From Methanomassiliicoccaceae archaeon (GTDB lineage Archaea > Thermoplasmatota > Thermoplasmata > Methanomassiliicoccales > Methanomethylophilaceae), in contig WQTN01000091.1 of NCBI GenBank assembly GCA_009786295.1, positions 1 through 7,039 of the forward strand: a DNA stretch of 7,039 nucleotides, in the 5' to 3' direction. Positions 1-6,105 of this stretch are shown here, in pieces; positions within the stretch are counted from its first letter, which is position 1; each line of letters begins with the position of its first letter. Both the position numbers and the translations under genes were made by a program. Below the pieces are notes generated by a model. It made no database searches. It had not been told where the DNA came from and saw only the letters and a list, made by a program, of their open reading frames with translations.

Positions 1-7
1 GACCCAA

Positions 8-84
8 GCCACCTTTGCATAGCCCGGTAGTGCGGCTGACTTGTAATCAGCAGGTCCGGAGTTCGAATCTCCGAGGTGGCTCCA
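8..84 (+). tRNA. tRNA-Thr (anticodon UGU), CCA encoded
   Basis: A full cloverleaf can be folded by eye. The acceptor stem GCCACCT (8-14) pairs perfectly with AGGTGGC (74-80). The D arm spans 17-33. The anticodon stem GCTGA/TCAGC (35-39/47-51) closes the loop CTTGTAA, with anticodon TGT at 42-44. The T arm is CGGAG/CTCCG (57-61/69-73) around TTCGAAT. The discriminator base is T81, usual for archaeal tRNA-Thr, and the CCA end is encoded at 82-84. There is no intron. The promoter would lie upstream of the window. Its place at the edge of an accessory gene cluster makes it a possible integration site, but I found no second copy of its 3' end in the window. Confidence 0.96.
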
Positions 85-114
85 CTCTTACTCCCTGTTA
101 CCTTATGATTTGAC

Positions 115-987
115 TTATCGTCTGCGTTTTCCGGATGCGAACTCTCCCATCTCGACATCAAGCACATCGCGGCTCGGCTGAATCAGCGAGCGTTCATACT
201 GGCACTTCCACCTGCTGTCGGGAGAGAAACCGCTAATCGTTTCGCCGGATTTGATCGGCGCATCGTTCTCGAATTGATAGATCGCTGTGTTGTAGGCGTG
301 ATCCACAACCTCATTGGGGTCAAGGCCGTGGAAATGATATTGCATGTCAGGGAGGCCGAGCGCATACAGTCCGAGAGTATCCACCAAGCTGTCCTCCGTG
401 TTTTGGATGTTGAAGAACCGTGCGTTGACCCCGAACCATATAAAACGGAGCGGCCCTTCGTAGGGATTGCCTCTCATCCTTTCAGCTGTCAGCAACCTGC
501 CGCTGGCATCAACATAGACCGCCGCACATGTCGGGAACAGTTCCAATGCAATTTCGATCAGGTCGGACAAAATACTTGCGCGTTCAAGAGGAGGCAGCCC
601 TGCAGCCAGAAAATCGCTTACCATTACCTGATATCCGCAGGAGTCAAGCAGCGCCTCATCATCAGGGCCGTCCCAGAATTGAGTGCGGGCGATATCATCG
701 CCATGAGGTTTTGTTACCTCATCACACCCAGTTATGATTACCTGCAACGGCATCTCTTTTTTGCCCTTATATGTGACCTTGTGCGAGCAGAGCGCGAACG
801 AATTCAGGTTCGGTCCGCCTGAAACAACATCGACCTCGCCGAACCTTTCTTTCAGTTTTTTCAGAACCACAGCTGTGGGAGGAACTTCGCATTTTTCCAG
901 AAACAGCAGCCATATCGTGTATACGCCGGAGTATTTTGCTTCCTCGTTTAGATCCTGTTTCAGTACGCCGCTTATTTTTTTCTTCAT
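115..987 (-). CDS. DUF4261-like protein, function unknown
   Basis: This 290-residue protein appears cytosolic, with no signal peptide or membrane segment. I assign it to the DUF4261 family from recalled motifs rather than a search. They lie in the C-terminal half: GLPDMQYHFHGLDP (211-224), FENDAPIKSGETI (239-251) and W-x-C-x-YERSLI-x-P (260-271), close to the end as expected for that domain. The N-terminal third has alternating helix and strand character and no catalytic motif I recognise. The family has no established biochemical role that I know of, and its members often sit in accessory regions. The start is ATG at 987. A TATA-like box at 1024-1030 would give a leader of about 14 bases, and there is only a weak Shine-Dalgarno match. 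Its base composition is balanced, unlike the AT-rich gene upstream of it, so the two probably have different histories. The gene is certain; the family is likely. Confidence 0.75.
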   Translation of the reverse strand: MKKKISGVLKQDLNEEAKYSGVYTIWLLFLEKCEVPPTAVVLKKLKERFGEVDVVSGGPNLNSFALCSHKVTYKGKKEMPLQVIITGCDEVTKPHGDDIARTQFWDGPDDEALLDSCGYQVMVSDFLAAGLPPLERASILSDLIEIALELFPTCAAVYVDASGRLLTAERMRGNPYEGPLRFIWFGVNARFFNIQNTEDSLVDTLGLYALGLPDMQYHFHGLDPNEVVDHAYNTAIYQFENDAPIKSGETISGFSPDSRWKCQYERSLIQPSRDVLDVEMGEFASGKRRR

Positions 988-1023
988 TCCCGAATCAACT
1001 CATGCGGATTTCCTTTATTATTC

Positions 1024-1030
1024 AATATAT
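1024..1030 (-). promoter_or_regulatory. Probable TATA box for the DUF4261-like gene
   Basis: On the minus strand the sequence reads GCATATATTGAA, centred near 1027. A start about 26 bases downstream falls near 1001, leaving a short leader before the ATG at 987. The upstream purines (AAACTAAAAGC) could serve as a BRE. It lies in the 69-base gap behind the nuclease-like gene, so the DUF4261-like gene need not depend on readthrough. The surrounding AT-rich sequence lowers confidence. Confidence 0.45.
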
Positions 1031-1056
1031 GCTTTTAGTTTTTAGATTTGCGTTAA

Positions 1057-1818
1057 TCAGTTGTTGCAATTGGTTTGTGCATAAGTATCTTTAAGACAAC
1101 ATTTTTGTTTTAATTCATTTAGATTTTTGAAATTGTGATCCTTTGGAAATTCATATTTCTTGTAGAATGATTCGTATAATGTTAGATAAGGTGTTGAGTC
1201 TAAATCCAGGAAAAATATTTTGTCTGGGTTTGAAGGATTCGATCCTATACCTATAGCTATGAAAACTTTGCTGTTGCTTTCTTTTCCAAATTTTTCATAT
1301 ATTTTTTTATGTTTTATATCGGTCCATTCTATGGATCCGTTTTCTTTTGTTTTTGATCTGAACTTGCATTCTATCCAGAATTTTTCATCTGTTAATCTTT
1401 CTTTTATATATAGATCCGGCTTCATTACTTCCTCAGCCTCTGCTTCATTGTCAAAAGCAGAGGGCGTTTCGTTTAATATTTTAAAAAAATTTTCATTGAA
1501 CATGTTTTTAATGAATTCTTCAAAGAGTTCCCCCTTTAGTATGTTTTCATGTTTAAAGCCATGTTCATATGGTTTTGTTTTTGATTCTTGGTTTGTTGTA
1601 AGATGTTTATTTTGTTTTATTTTTGGAAAATCTTCGTAAATATTTGATTCTGTTTCTTCATTTTCTCTGTAGAATTTGATTATGTAGTATGTTATTATTA
1701 GTATGATTATTATGGCAATTATCATTATCAATATTTTCCAGTAGTTGATAATGATGTAAATTACTCCTATAATTCCTGCTGTTACTATGACGAGTATGAA
1801 TAAATCGTCTCCGTCCAT
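1057..1818 (-). CDS. Membrane-anchored PD-(D/E)XK nuclease-like protein
   Basis: This 253-residue protein opens with two hydrophobic helices (about 6-24 and 28-49), rich in Ile and Val, then a charged polar linker to about residue 90. The C-terminal domain looks like a restriction-endonuclease fold. It has KGELFEEF (95-102, a candidate first acidic helix), then KPDLYI (133-138, Asp135), then the strand FWIECKF (147-153) giving E150-x-K152, followed by a helix and a hydrophobic strand (KVFIAIGIG, 184-192). That order matches Mrr/NERD-type nuclease cores. The likely picture is an inner-membrane protein with a cytosolic DNA-cleaving or nuclease-derived domain, perhaps for defence, but the substrate is unknown. 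Composition is extremely AT-rich (one 60-base row near 1681-1740 has about 20% GC), unlike the neighbouring genes, which suggests acquisition. The start at 1818 is supported by GGAAGTGA nine bases upstream. Confidence 0.72.
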   Translation of the reverse strand: MDGDDLFILVIVTAGIIGVIYIIINYWKILIMIIAIIIILIITYYIIKFYRENEETESNIYEDFPKIKQNKHLTTNQESKTKPYEHGFKHENILKGELFEEFIKNMFNENFFKILNETPSAFDNEAEAEEVMKPDLYIKERLTDEKFWIECKFRSKTKENGSIEWTDIKHKKIYEKFGKESNSKVFIAIGIGSNPSNPDKIFFLDLDSTPYLTLYESFYKKYEFPKDHNFKNLNELKQKCCLKDTYAQTNCNN

Positions 1819-1827
1819 ATTTTCACT

Positions 1828-1835
1828 TCACTTCC
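1828..1835 (-). promoter_or_regulatory. Shine-Dalgarno site GGAAGTGA of the nuclease-like gene
   Basis: The minus strand reads GGAAGTGA, then nine bases, then ATG at 1818. It matches the archaeal consensus GGAGGTGA at seven of eight positions and fixes the start. This gene therefore uses a leadered, SD-dependent start, whereas the ATPase and ACT-domain genes appear to be leaderless, another sign of separate origin. Confidence 0.6.
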
Positions 1836-1853
1836 GACATGTTTCCGAATTCT

Positions 1854-2054
1854 TTAGATTCTTCTATCTTTTTCTATGATAATTTTTATTCCTTCAGGAC
1901 ATCTAAAGTTTAATTGATCTGAGGATCTTTCTTTCGTTGTACAGTCACTGTTGTACTCAAGTATATATTTTGATATAACGTCAGTATAACATTCGTTAGG
2001 TTCTTGCAGTGAAAATGCAAAATATTCGTTAGGTTTTTGCGACGATTTCAGGAA
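1854..2054 (-). pseudogene. Startless reading frame, possible remnant of an AT-rich gene
   Basis: On the minus strand an open frame of 66 codons runs from the stop at 2055-2057 to TAA at 1854-1856, ending 35 bases before the nuclease-like gene on the same strand. It contains no ATG, GTG or TTG in frame. The predicted peptide looks protein-like, ending in CPEGIKIIIEKDRRI. Its 5' part overlaps two copies of the 33-bp repeat, read in this frame as FLKSSQKPNE and FAFSLQEPNE. Beyond the TAA the frame continues with a third unit, FKSGLQKPNE, up to TAG at 2094-2096. It may be the 3' end of a decayed gene cut off where the ATPase module joins. In AT-rich DNA a frame this long could also occur by chance, and the repeats may be purely regulatory. 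Confidence 0.3.
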
Positions 2055-2073
2055 TTATTCGTTAGGTTTTTGC
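1991..2073 (+). repeat. Three 17-bp direct repeats at exact 33-bp spacing upstream of the ATPase
   Basis: The unit ATTCGTTAGGTTTTTGC occurs at 1991-2007 (one mismatch, C for T), 2024-2040 and 2057-2073 (both exact). Start-to-start spacing is exactly 33 bp. The 16-bp spacers differ in sequence, apart from AT-rich 3' ends. The last unit ends nine bases before the TATA-like box of the ATPase and 39 bases before its ATG. The spacing is close to three helical turns, so bound proteins would lie on one face of the DNA. This suggests an operator or iteron-like binding array. A period of 33 also equals 11 codons, so a coding origin on either strand cannot be excluded. Confidence 0.88.
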
Positions 2074-2081
2074 AAGCCAGA

Positions 2082-2090
2082 CTTAAAATA
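2082..2090 (+). promoter_or_regulatory. TATA-like box of the ATPase gene (leaderless start)
   Basis: CTTAAAATA is centred about 27 bases before the A of the ATG at 2113, the normal archaeal distance from TATA box to transcription start. There is no Shine-Dalgarno match before that ATG. Both facts fit a leaderless transcript beginning at or next to the start codon. The repeat array lies immediately upstream, where an activator, or a repressor blocking TBP/TFB, would bind. Confidence 0.55.
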
Positions 2091-2112
2091 ATACTATCTG
2101 CATACAGAACAT

Positions 2113-3456
2113 ATGCGCAGACTGTGCTATGACCGCCTGATCGAATGGAAGAACGACCCCTGGCGCAAGCCGCTGATACTTGATGGGGTCCGTCAGTGCG
2201 GAAAGACACATCTGCTCAATGAGTTCGGTTCAAAGAACTATGACAGCGTGGCATACTTCAACTTTGAGGATGACAGGGACCTTGCATCGCACTTCGAGCA
2301 GAATCTGGACCCGCACCGCATCATAGAGGAATTCAGCATACTCATAGGCAGACCCATCGTACCCGGTAAGACACTGATATTTTTCGATGAGATACAATAC
2401 TGCGGCCGTGCCCTGACCTCGCTGAAATACTTCTGCGAAGAAGCCCCCGAGCATCATGTTGTTTGTGCTGGTTCGCTCTTAGGCATAAAGCTGTCGAAAC
2501 CGCATTCGTTCCCTGTCGGCAAGGTCAACCGCATGAGGCTGTATCCAATGAATTTCTTCGAGTTCCTCCTCGCCAACGGCGAGGACATGCTTTGCGGTTA
2601 TCTTAAAGAGCTTCCTATCACTGAGAAGGTCCCGGCGGCCATCGAGACAAAGCTGACCGACTATCTGAGAAAGTACTATGTTGTAGGCGGCATGCCTGCC
2701 GTCGTCAAAAGATGGGTTTCCACAAAGGACATCTCTGCCGTAGAGATGATACAGGACGATATACTGAAAGACTACGTTGACGACTTCGGAAAACATGCCG
2801 CGGCAGACCTGAACGAACTTACCATGATCTGGAGGTCCATTCCGCAGCAGCTGTCCAGAGAGAACAAACGCTTCTTCTTCAGCCATGTCAAGGAAGGGCT
2901 GAGAGCAAAGGACCTGGAACGCGCGATGGAGTGGCTGATATCCGCCGGGCTGATACATAAGGTCAACATGATATCTGCGCCGATGGTCCCCCTCTCATCC
3001 TACTCTGATGAGACTGTGTTCAAGATATACTTCGCAGATGTCGGGCTGCTGAGAAAGCTTGCCGGGGTGGACCCTGCGTTCATATTTGACAGCAACGGTA
3101 AATACAAACATTTCAAAGGCGCCGTTGCGGAGAACCATGTTCTCAACGAGCTTCTCTTCATCGGTAAGTCTCCTTACTATTGGAGATCCGAAGGCATCGC
3201 TGAAGTGGATTTCATCGATAATTTCGGCACGAAGACGGTTCCTATCGAGGTAAAAGCGGAGACAAACACCAAGTCCAAATCGCTTGCGCAGTTCATTGAC
3301 CTTTATCATCCGGAATGCGCGGTCAAAGTGAGCATGAACAATGTCGGGAAGAACGGCGTCACAGGCCTTCCGCTGTGGCTGGTCTGGAAGATCAAAGATT
3401 ACGTCGGAGAGACAGCGTGGGAGCCGCCCGGCCTCAATGAAAATTCGGCTGAATGA
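2113..3456 (+). CDS. AAA+ ATPase with C-terminal DUF4143 domain
   Basis: This 447-residue protein is full length for the widespread family of ATP-binding proteins ending in DUF4143. The N-terminal ATPase has Walker A GVRQCGKT (25-32), Walker B LIFFDEIQ (88-95), a sensor-1-like strand CAGSLLG (118-124) and the family-typical segment SFPVGKVNRMRLYPMNFFEF (132-151). A helical middle with YYVVGGMPAVV (188-198) follows. The C-terminal DUF4143 part has YFADVGLLRKL (306-316) and a restriction-endonuclease-like core: E340, D366 and E379-V-K381. The family is often multicopy in anaerobe genomes and its cellular role is unsettled; mobile, toxin-antitoxin-like and DNA-related roles have been considered. 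The start is ATG at 2113, supported by the TATA-box distance. The gene converges with a truncated relative 27 bp away. The 33-bp repeat array just upstream suggests self-regulation or DNA recognition, which is inference. Confidence 0.93.
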   Translation: MRRLCYDRLIEWKNDPWRKPLILDGVRQCGKTHLLNEFGSKNYDSVAYFNFEDDRDLASHFEQNLDPHRIIEEFSILIGRPIVPGKTLIFFDEIQYCGRALTSLKYFCEEAPEHHVVCAGSLLGIKLSKPHSFPVGKVNRMRLYPMNFFEFLLANGEDMLCGYLKELPITEKVPAAIETKLTDYLRKYYVVGGMPAVVKRWVSTKDISAVEMIQDDILKDYVDDFGKHAAADLNELTMIWRSIPQQLSRENKRFFFSHVKEGLRAKDLERAMEWLISAGLIHKVNMISAPMVPLSSYSDETVFKIYFADVGLLRKLAGVDPAFIFDSNGKYKHFKGAVAENHVLNELLFIGKSPYYWRSEGIAEVDFIDNFGTKTVPIEVKAETNTKSKSLAQFIDLYHPECAVKVSMNNVGKNGVTGLPLWLVWKIKDYVGETAWEPPGLNENSAE

Positions 3457-3483
3457 TGGATCTCTCTTTGCGGGAGCCAGATA

Positions 3484-3996
3484 TCAGTCCCTCAGACATC
3501 CGATGGGCACTACCAATACGCCGTCCTCGCGCTCATACGCATAACCGGAAGACGTTATCACCATCAGGAACGACGGCATCTGCATCCTGTCCGTGTCAAC
3601 TTTATCTCTGAGCCTGAGCAGATCCTTTGCTGCCTCGTCCAGCTGGTTCCCCAGCTTTACCTCGACCGCCGCCCATCTGCCGTCTCGGAGATGTATCACC
3701 GCATCTGCTTCAAGATCAGTGCGGTCGCGGTAGTGGTATATTTCTCCCTCGATCGCCTGAGCATATATCCTCAGGTCCCTGACGCATAAGGATTCGAACA
3801 GGAATCCCATTGTGTTCAGGTCTTTCATCAGACCCTGTGATAATGAGTGGAACATCGTCGCTGCGATCGAGGGATCCACAAAATGCCTCTTCGGGGCCGC
3901 TCTCAGAGCGGATCTGGACCTCATTGCGGGGTTCCATGCGGGTACGTCCTCTATGACAAACAGGCGCCTTAGGACATTGGTATATATTACTGTCAT
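3484..3996 (-). CDS. N-terminally truncated DUF4143 ATPase relative (C-terminal half only)
   Basis: The 170-residue frame matches only the C-terminal half of DUF4143-type ATPases. RLFVIEDVPAWNPAMRSRSA (11-30) and KRHFVDPSIA (36-45) are hallmark segments of the region just after the ATPase domain. The nuclease-like core is intact, with E68, D98 and E112-V-K114, and the normal C-terminus follows. Walker A, Walker B and sensor 1 are all absent, and no trace of them lies upstream. Family similarity begins at about residue 5. The preceding codons and the ATG (3994-3996) lie inside or beside the first 23-bp repeat, so a deletion appears to have joined the repeat array to the middle of the gene. It could be a dead remnant or a short stand-alone DUF4143 protein. 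No Shine-Dalgarno sequence precedes the start. It belongs to a different subgroup from the intact ATPase, so a simple duplication is unlikely. Confidence 0.82.
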   Translation of the reverse strand: MTVIYTNVLRRLFVIEDVPAWNPAMRSRSALRAAPKRHFVDPSIAATMFHSLSQGLMKDLNTMGFLFESLCVRDLRIYAQAIEGEIYHYRDRTDLEADAVIHLRDGRWAAVEVKLGNQLDEAAKDLLRLRDKVDTDRMQMPSFLMVITSSGYAYEREDGVLVVPIGCLRD

Positions 3997-4075
3997 TTAC
4001 AGTAATAAAGTATTGTAATTTACAGTAATTGATTACTGTCATTTACAGTAACAAAACAATGTCATTTACGGTAAT
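3986..4075. repeat. Four palindromic repeats at exact 23-bp spacing
   Basis: Four 21-bp units start at 3986, 4009, 4032 and 4055, exactly 23 bp apart, so only two bases separate them. Unit 1 is a perfect inverted repeat, with arms ATTACTGT and ACAGTAAT around CATTT. Unit 3 differs from it at one position, unit 2 at three and unit 4 at four. The half ATTTACAGTAA is the best conserved in all copies (one change, in unit 4). The array heads the truncated DUF4143 gene, whose ATG lies in unit 1. Dyad units at about two helical turns suggest binding sites for a dimeric protein, that is an operator or an iteron-like array. It is not CRISPR, because there are no spacers. Confidence 0.92.
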
Positions 4076-4152
4076 AGAGATCTCTGAACCAAGCCGATAT
4101 GCCCCAGCTCACATATGTCTGGAACAGTTCCATTTGGGCGTTAGCTGCAGAT

Positions 4153-4836
4153 TCAATCCTTGATCGTCATCTCTGCGGATTGTATGCATTTGGTCAGCAC
4201 AGAATATGCATTGATCATGTCCCGTTCGCCGACGATGAATATCGTATCTGTATGGCAGCTGACCGTCTCCTCTATGTTGATGCCCGCGTCGGAGAGGTTC
4301 GTTATAAGATATGCGATCACGCCGCTGGTGTCCACTATCTTCTCGGGGGATTTGACCGCTATCTCCACAAGGTTCTCCCTTATCTTGATGATATTGAACC
4401 TTCCGACGGTGTCCACGATCCTCTCCCTCAGCATGCTGTCCGCGATTATCGTCACTGCTGATGCCGACTGGACGCACTGCATGATGGAATTCTCGTTCCA
4501 GAGGTCTTTGAAAAGGTTGTCCATTTTGTGAAGGACAGTCCAGTCATTCTTTGCAGTCACGATGCAGGTCTTGGTCCTCATCTCAAGCCTGCTGTCCTTG
4601 AGTATCCTCAGTATGCTCCGCTCATGGTCGCTGGTGGTGTTCAGCCTGCCCGCATAGCGGCGGCAGGCTATCATCACTGCCTCTTCGTTATCCACGTCCA
4701 GATCCTTCATTATCATCCTGGCCAGGGAAGAGTAGTTTATCAGACCTTTTGCTATGCAATCCTTCACGCTAGGGTGCGCGTCTATGTATGCTCTGGTCCT
4801 TTCTGCAAGGCTTTCTTTGGACACATTATTGGACAT
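4153..4836 (-). CDS. ACT-domain protein, probable amino-acid sensor or regulator
   Basis: The chosen start, ATG at 4836, gives 227 residues. An upstream in-frame ATG at 4881 would lie before the TATA box at 4859-4865, which sits 26 bases ahead of 4836, so the leaderless start is preferred. Residues 10-65 form a helical segment (HPSVKDCIAKGLINYSSLAR at 21-40) that resembles the N-terminal region of archaeal ACT-domain proteins and could be a winged-helix or HTH-type module. Residues 88-150 look like a diverged ACT-like fold. Residues 155-222 are a clearer aspartokinase-type ACT repeat (LVEIAVKSPEKIVDTSGVIA; ITNLSDAGINIEETVSCHTD; TIFIVGERD). No catalytic domain is present. It is separated from argD by a terminator and its own promoter, so it is not an arg operon member, although neighbourhood suggests a link to amino-acid supply. 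The ligand is unknown. Confidence 0.85.
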   Translation of the reverse strand: MSNNVSKESLAERTRAYIDAHPSVKDCIAKGLINYSSLARMIMKDLDVDNEEAVMIACRRYAGRLNTTSDHERSILRILKDSRLEMRTKTCIVTAKNDWTVLHKMDNLFKDLWNENSIMQCVQSASAVTIIADSMLRERIVDTVGRFNIIKIRENLVEIAVKSPEKIVDTSGVIAYLITNLSDAGINIEETVSCHTDTIFIVGERDMINAYSVLTKCIQSAEMTIKD

Positions 4837-4858
4837 GATCAAGGGTATGCTCTTTGAG

Positions 4859-4865
4859 TATATAT
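4859..4865 (-). promoter_or_regulatory. TATA box of the ACT-domain gene
   Basis: The minus strand reads GGACATATATACTC with the box centred near 4862, 26 bases before the ATG at 4836. No Shine-Dalgarno sequence lies between, which indicates a leaderless transcript and decides the start codon of the gene. It lies about 22 bases past the argD terminator. Confidence 0.7.
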
Positions 4866-4886
4866 GTCCTGTTCCGAACAATAATT

Positions 4887-4894
4887 AAAAAAAA
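4887..4894 (-). terminator. T-run terminator after the arg operon
   Basis: On the minus strand, about 30 bases beyond the argD stop, there is a run of eight T residues followed by AATTATTG. Archaeal RNA polymerase terminates at such runs without needing a hairpin. It separates the arginine operon from the ACT-gene promoter immediately downstream. Confidence 0.65.
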
Positions 4895-4923
4895 TGTTTC
4901 AAAAGGTGCATATTTGTCTGGTC

Positions 4924-6105
4924 TCAGATAACTTCCTTGAAAGCTGACATGAACATATTTTTCTGTCCCGCATTCAGTATCAGAGGCGGGATCAGGCGCA
5001 GCACGCTACCGTGGCAGATGTTGACCAGTATCCCTTTCTCCAGCATCGATTTCCGTATCGCGTCAGCTGTCTCCTTGGAATCAAGCTCGACACCGATGAT
5101 GAATCCCGACCCGCGGACGTCCTTGATCTTTCCGGATTTCACAGCCTTCAGTTCATCCATCCATTTCTTTCCGAGATCGCGCGCGTTCTCGACGAGACGC
5201 TCTTCCTTTATTATGTCCAGCACTGTGCATGCGGATCTTGCGACAAGGGGATTCCCTCCGAATGTCGTCCCGTGCGTGCCGGGGGTCATAACTTTAGATA
5301 TCACGTCGGTGGTCACCACCGCTCCTATCGGCACTCCGCCGCCCAGGCCTTTCGCCAGCGTCATTATGTCCGGGACCACGCCGTGGTTGTCGATGCCGAA
5401 CCATTTGCCGGTGCGTCCGATGCCTGTCTGGACCTCATCGACGACCATGAGTGTTCCGTTGTCCGAACACAGGTCGCGGACGCCTTTGAAGAACTCCGTG
5501 CTTGCGGAGACAACCCCTCCCTCGCCCTGTATGGGCTCGACAAGAAGGGCCGCCGTGTCTTTGTCCATTGTTTCTTTGACAGACTCCAGATCCCCGAACG
5601 CATAGTAGCGGAACGCATTGCTTATCAGCGGCTCGAATGACTCCTGATACTTCGTCTGGCCTGTAGCGCCCAGAGAAGCTGATGTGCGGCCGTGGAACCC
5701 ATTGCTTGCGGACATGATCTTGCCGCGCTTTGTGTAGCGGACCGCCAGCTTCATCGCCCCTTCGTTGGCCTCCGCGCCGCTGTTGACGAAGAGGGAGCGT
5801 TTCAGGTCGCCGGGGGCGACCGAGGCCACCTTCTCTCCGAGCTCGGCCTGTTCGCCTACATAATACAGATTGGAGACGTGGACCATCTTGGAGACCTGTT
5901 CCTGCATCGCCTTTACCCATTTCGGATGCGCATAGCCTATCGAGTTCACGGCGATGCCTGCCACCAGGTCGAGATATTCTTTGCCGCCGGTGTCGTACAG
6001 GTATGCTCCCTTGCCGTGGGTGAATGCCAATTCCATGCGCCCATAGTTCTGGAACAGATATTCTGAGCTGAGTTCCTTGATATTTTTGAAGTCCATTTTC
6101 ATCAC
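4924..6105 (-). CDS. argD: Acetylornithine aminotransferase (argD)
   Basis: The enzyme is a PLP-dependent class III aminotransferase converting N-acetylglutamate semialdehyde plus glutamate to N-acetylornithine in cytosolic arginine synthesis. From the GTG start it has 393 residues, normal for ArgD. Visible motifs are VNSGAEANEGAMK (107-119), GFHGRTSASLGATG (136-149), the cofactor aspartate in VVDEVQTGIGRTG (221-233, D223), the Schiff-base lysine K252 in TLAKGLGGGVPIGA (249-262), and HGTTFGGNPL (278-287). GTG at 6105 overlaps the argB stop as GTGA. In-frame ATGs at 6102 and 6096 are alternatives, and I cannot separate them. Last gene before the T-run terminator. In lysine-making archaea a related enzyme can also serve lysine or diaminopimelate synthesis, but linkage to argJ and argB favours ornithine. 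Confidence 0.95.
   Translation of the reverse strand: MMKMDFKNIKELSSEYLFQNYGRMELAFTHGKGAYLYDTGGKEYLDLVAGIAVNSIGYAHPKWVKAMQEQVSKMVHVSNLYYVGEQAELGEKVASVAPGDLKRSLFVNSGAEANEGAMKLAVRYTKRGKIMSASNGFHGRTSASLGATGQTKYQESFEPLISNAFRYYAFGDLESVKETMDKDTAALLVEPIQGEGGVVSASTEFFKGVRDLCSDNGTLMVVDEVQTGIGRTGKWFGIDNHGVVPDIMTLAKGLGGGVPIGAVVTTDVISKVMTPGTHGTTFGGNPLVARSACTVLDIIKEERLVENARDLGKKWMDELKAVKSGKIKDVRGSGFIIGVELDSKETADAIRKSMLEKGILVNICHGSVLRLIPPLILNAGQKNMFMSAFKEVI

Noticed and set aside
1991..2073. Short CRISPR array
   Set aside because: The repeats are 17 bp with 16-bp AT-rich spacers, only three units, beside a promoter and with no cas genes. The 23-bp array at 3986-4075 has no spacers at all.
3457..3483. Bidirectional terminator between the convergent ATPase genes
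   Set aside because: The 27 bases contain only a weak pyrimidine stretch, with neither a convincing T-run nor a stable hairpin.
3790..3803. GATTCGAAC as a copy of the tRNA T-arm (attachment site)
   Set aside because: The match to the tRNA is only nine bases, on the opposite strand, and falls in conserved coding sequence of the DUF4143 fragment.
3716..4042. 108-codon minus-strand frame through the 23-bp repeats
   Set aside because: It reads the DUF4143 fragment out of frame and the repeats as low-complexity peptide. The other frame carries the family motifs.
4076..4085. Palindrome AGAGATCTCT as an operator
   Set aside because: It is a single 10-bp palindrome with no second copy or nearby promoter, so chance is sufficient.
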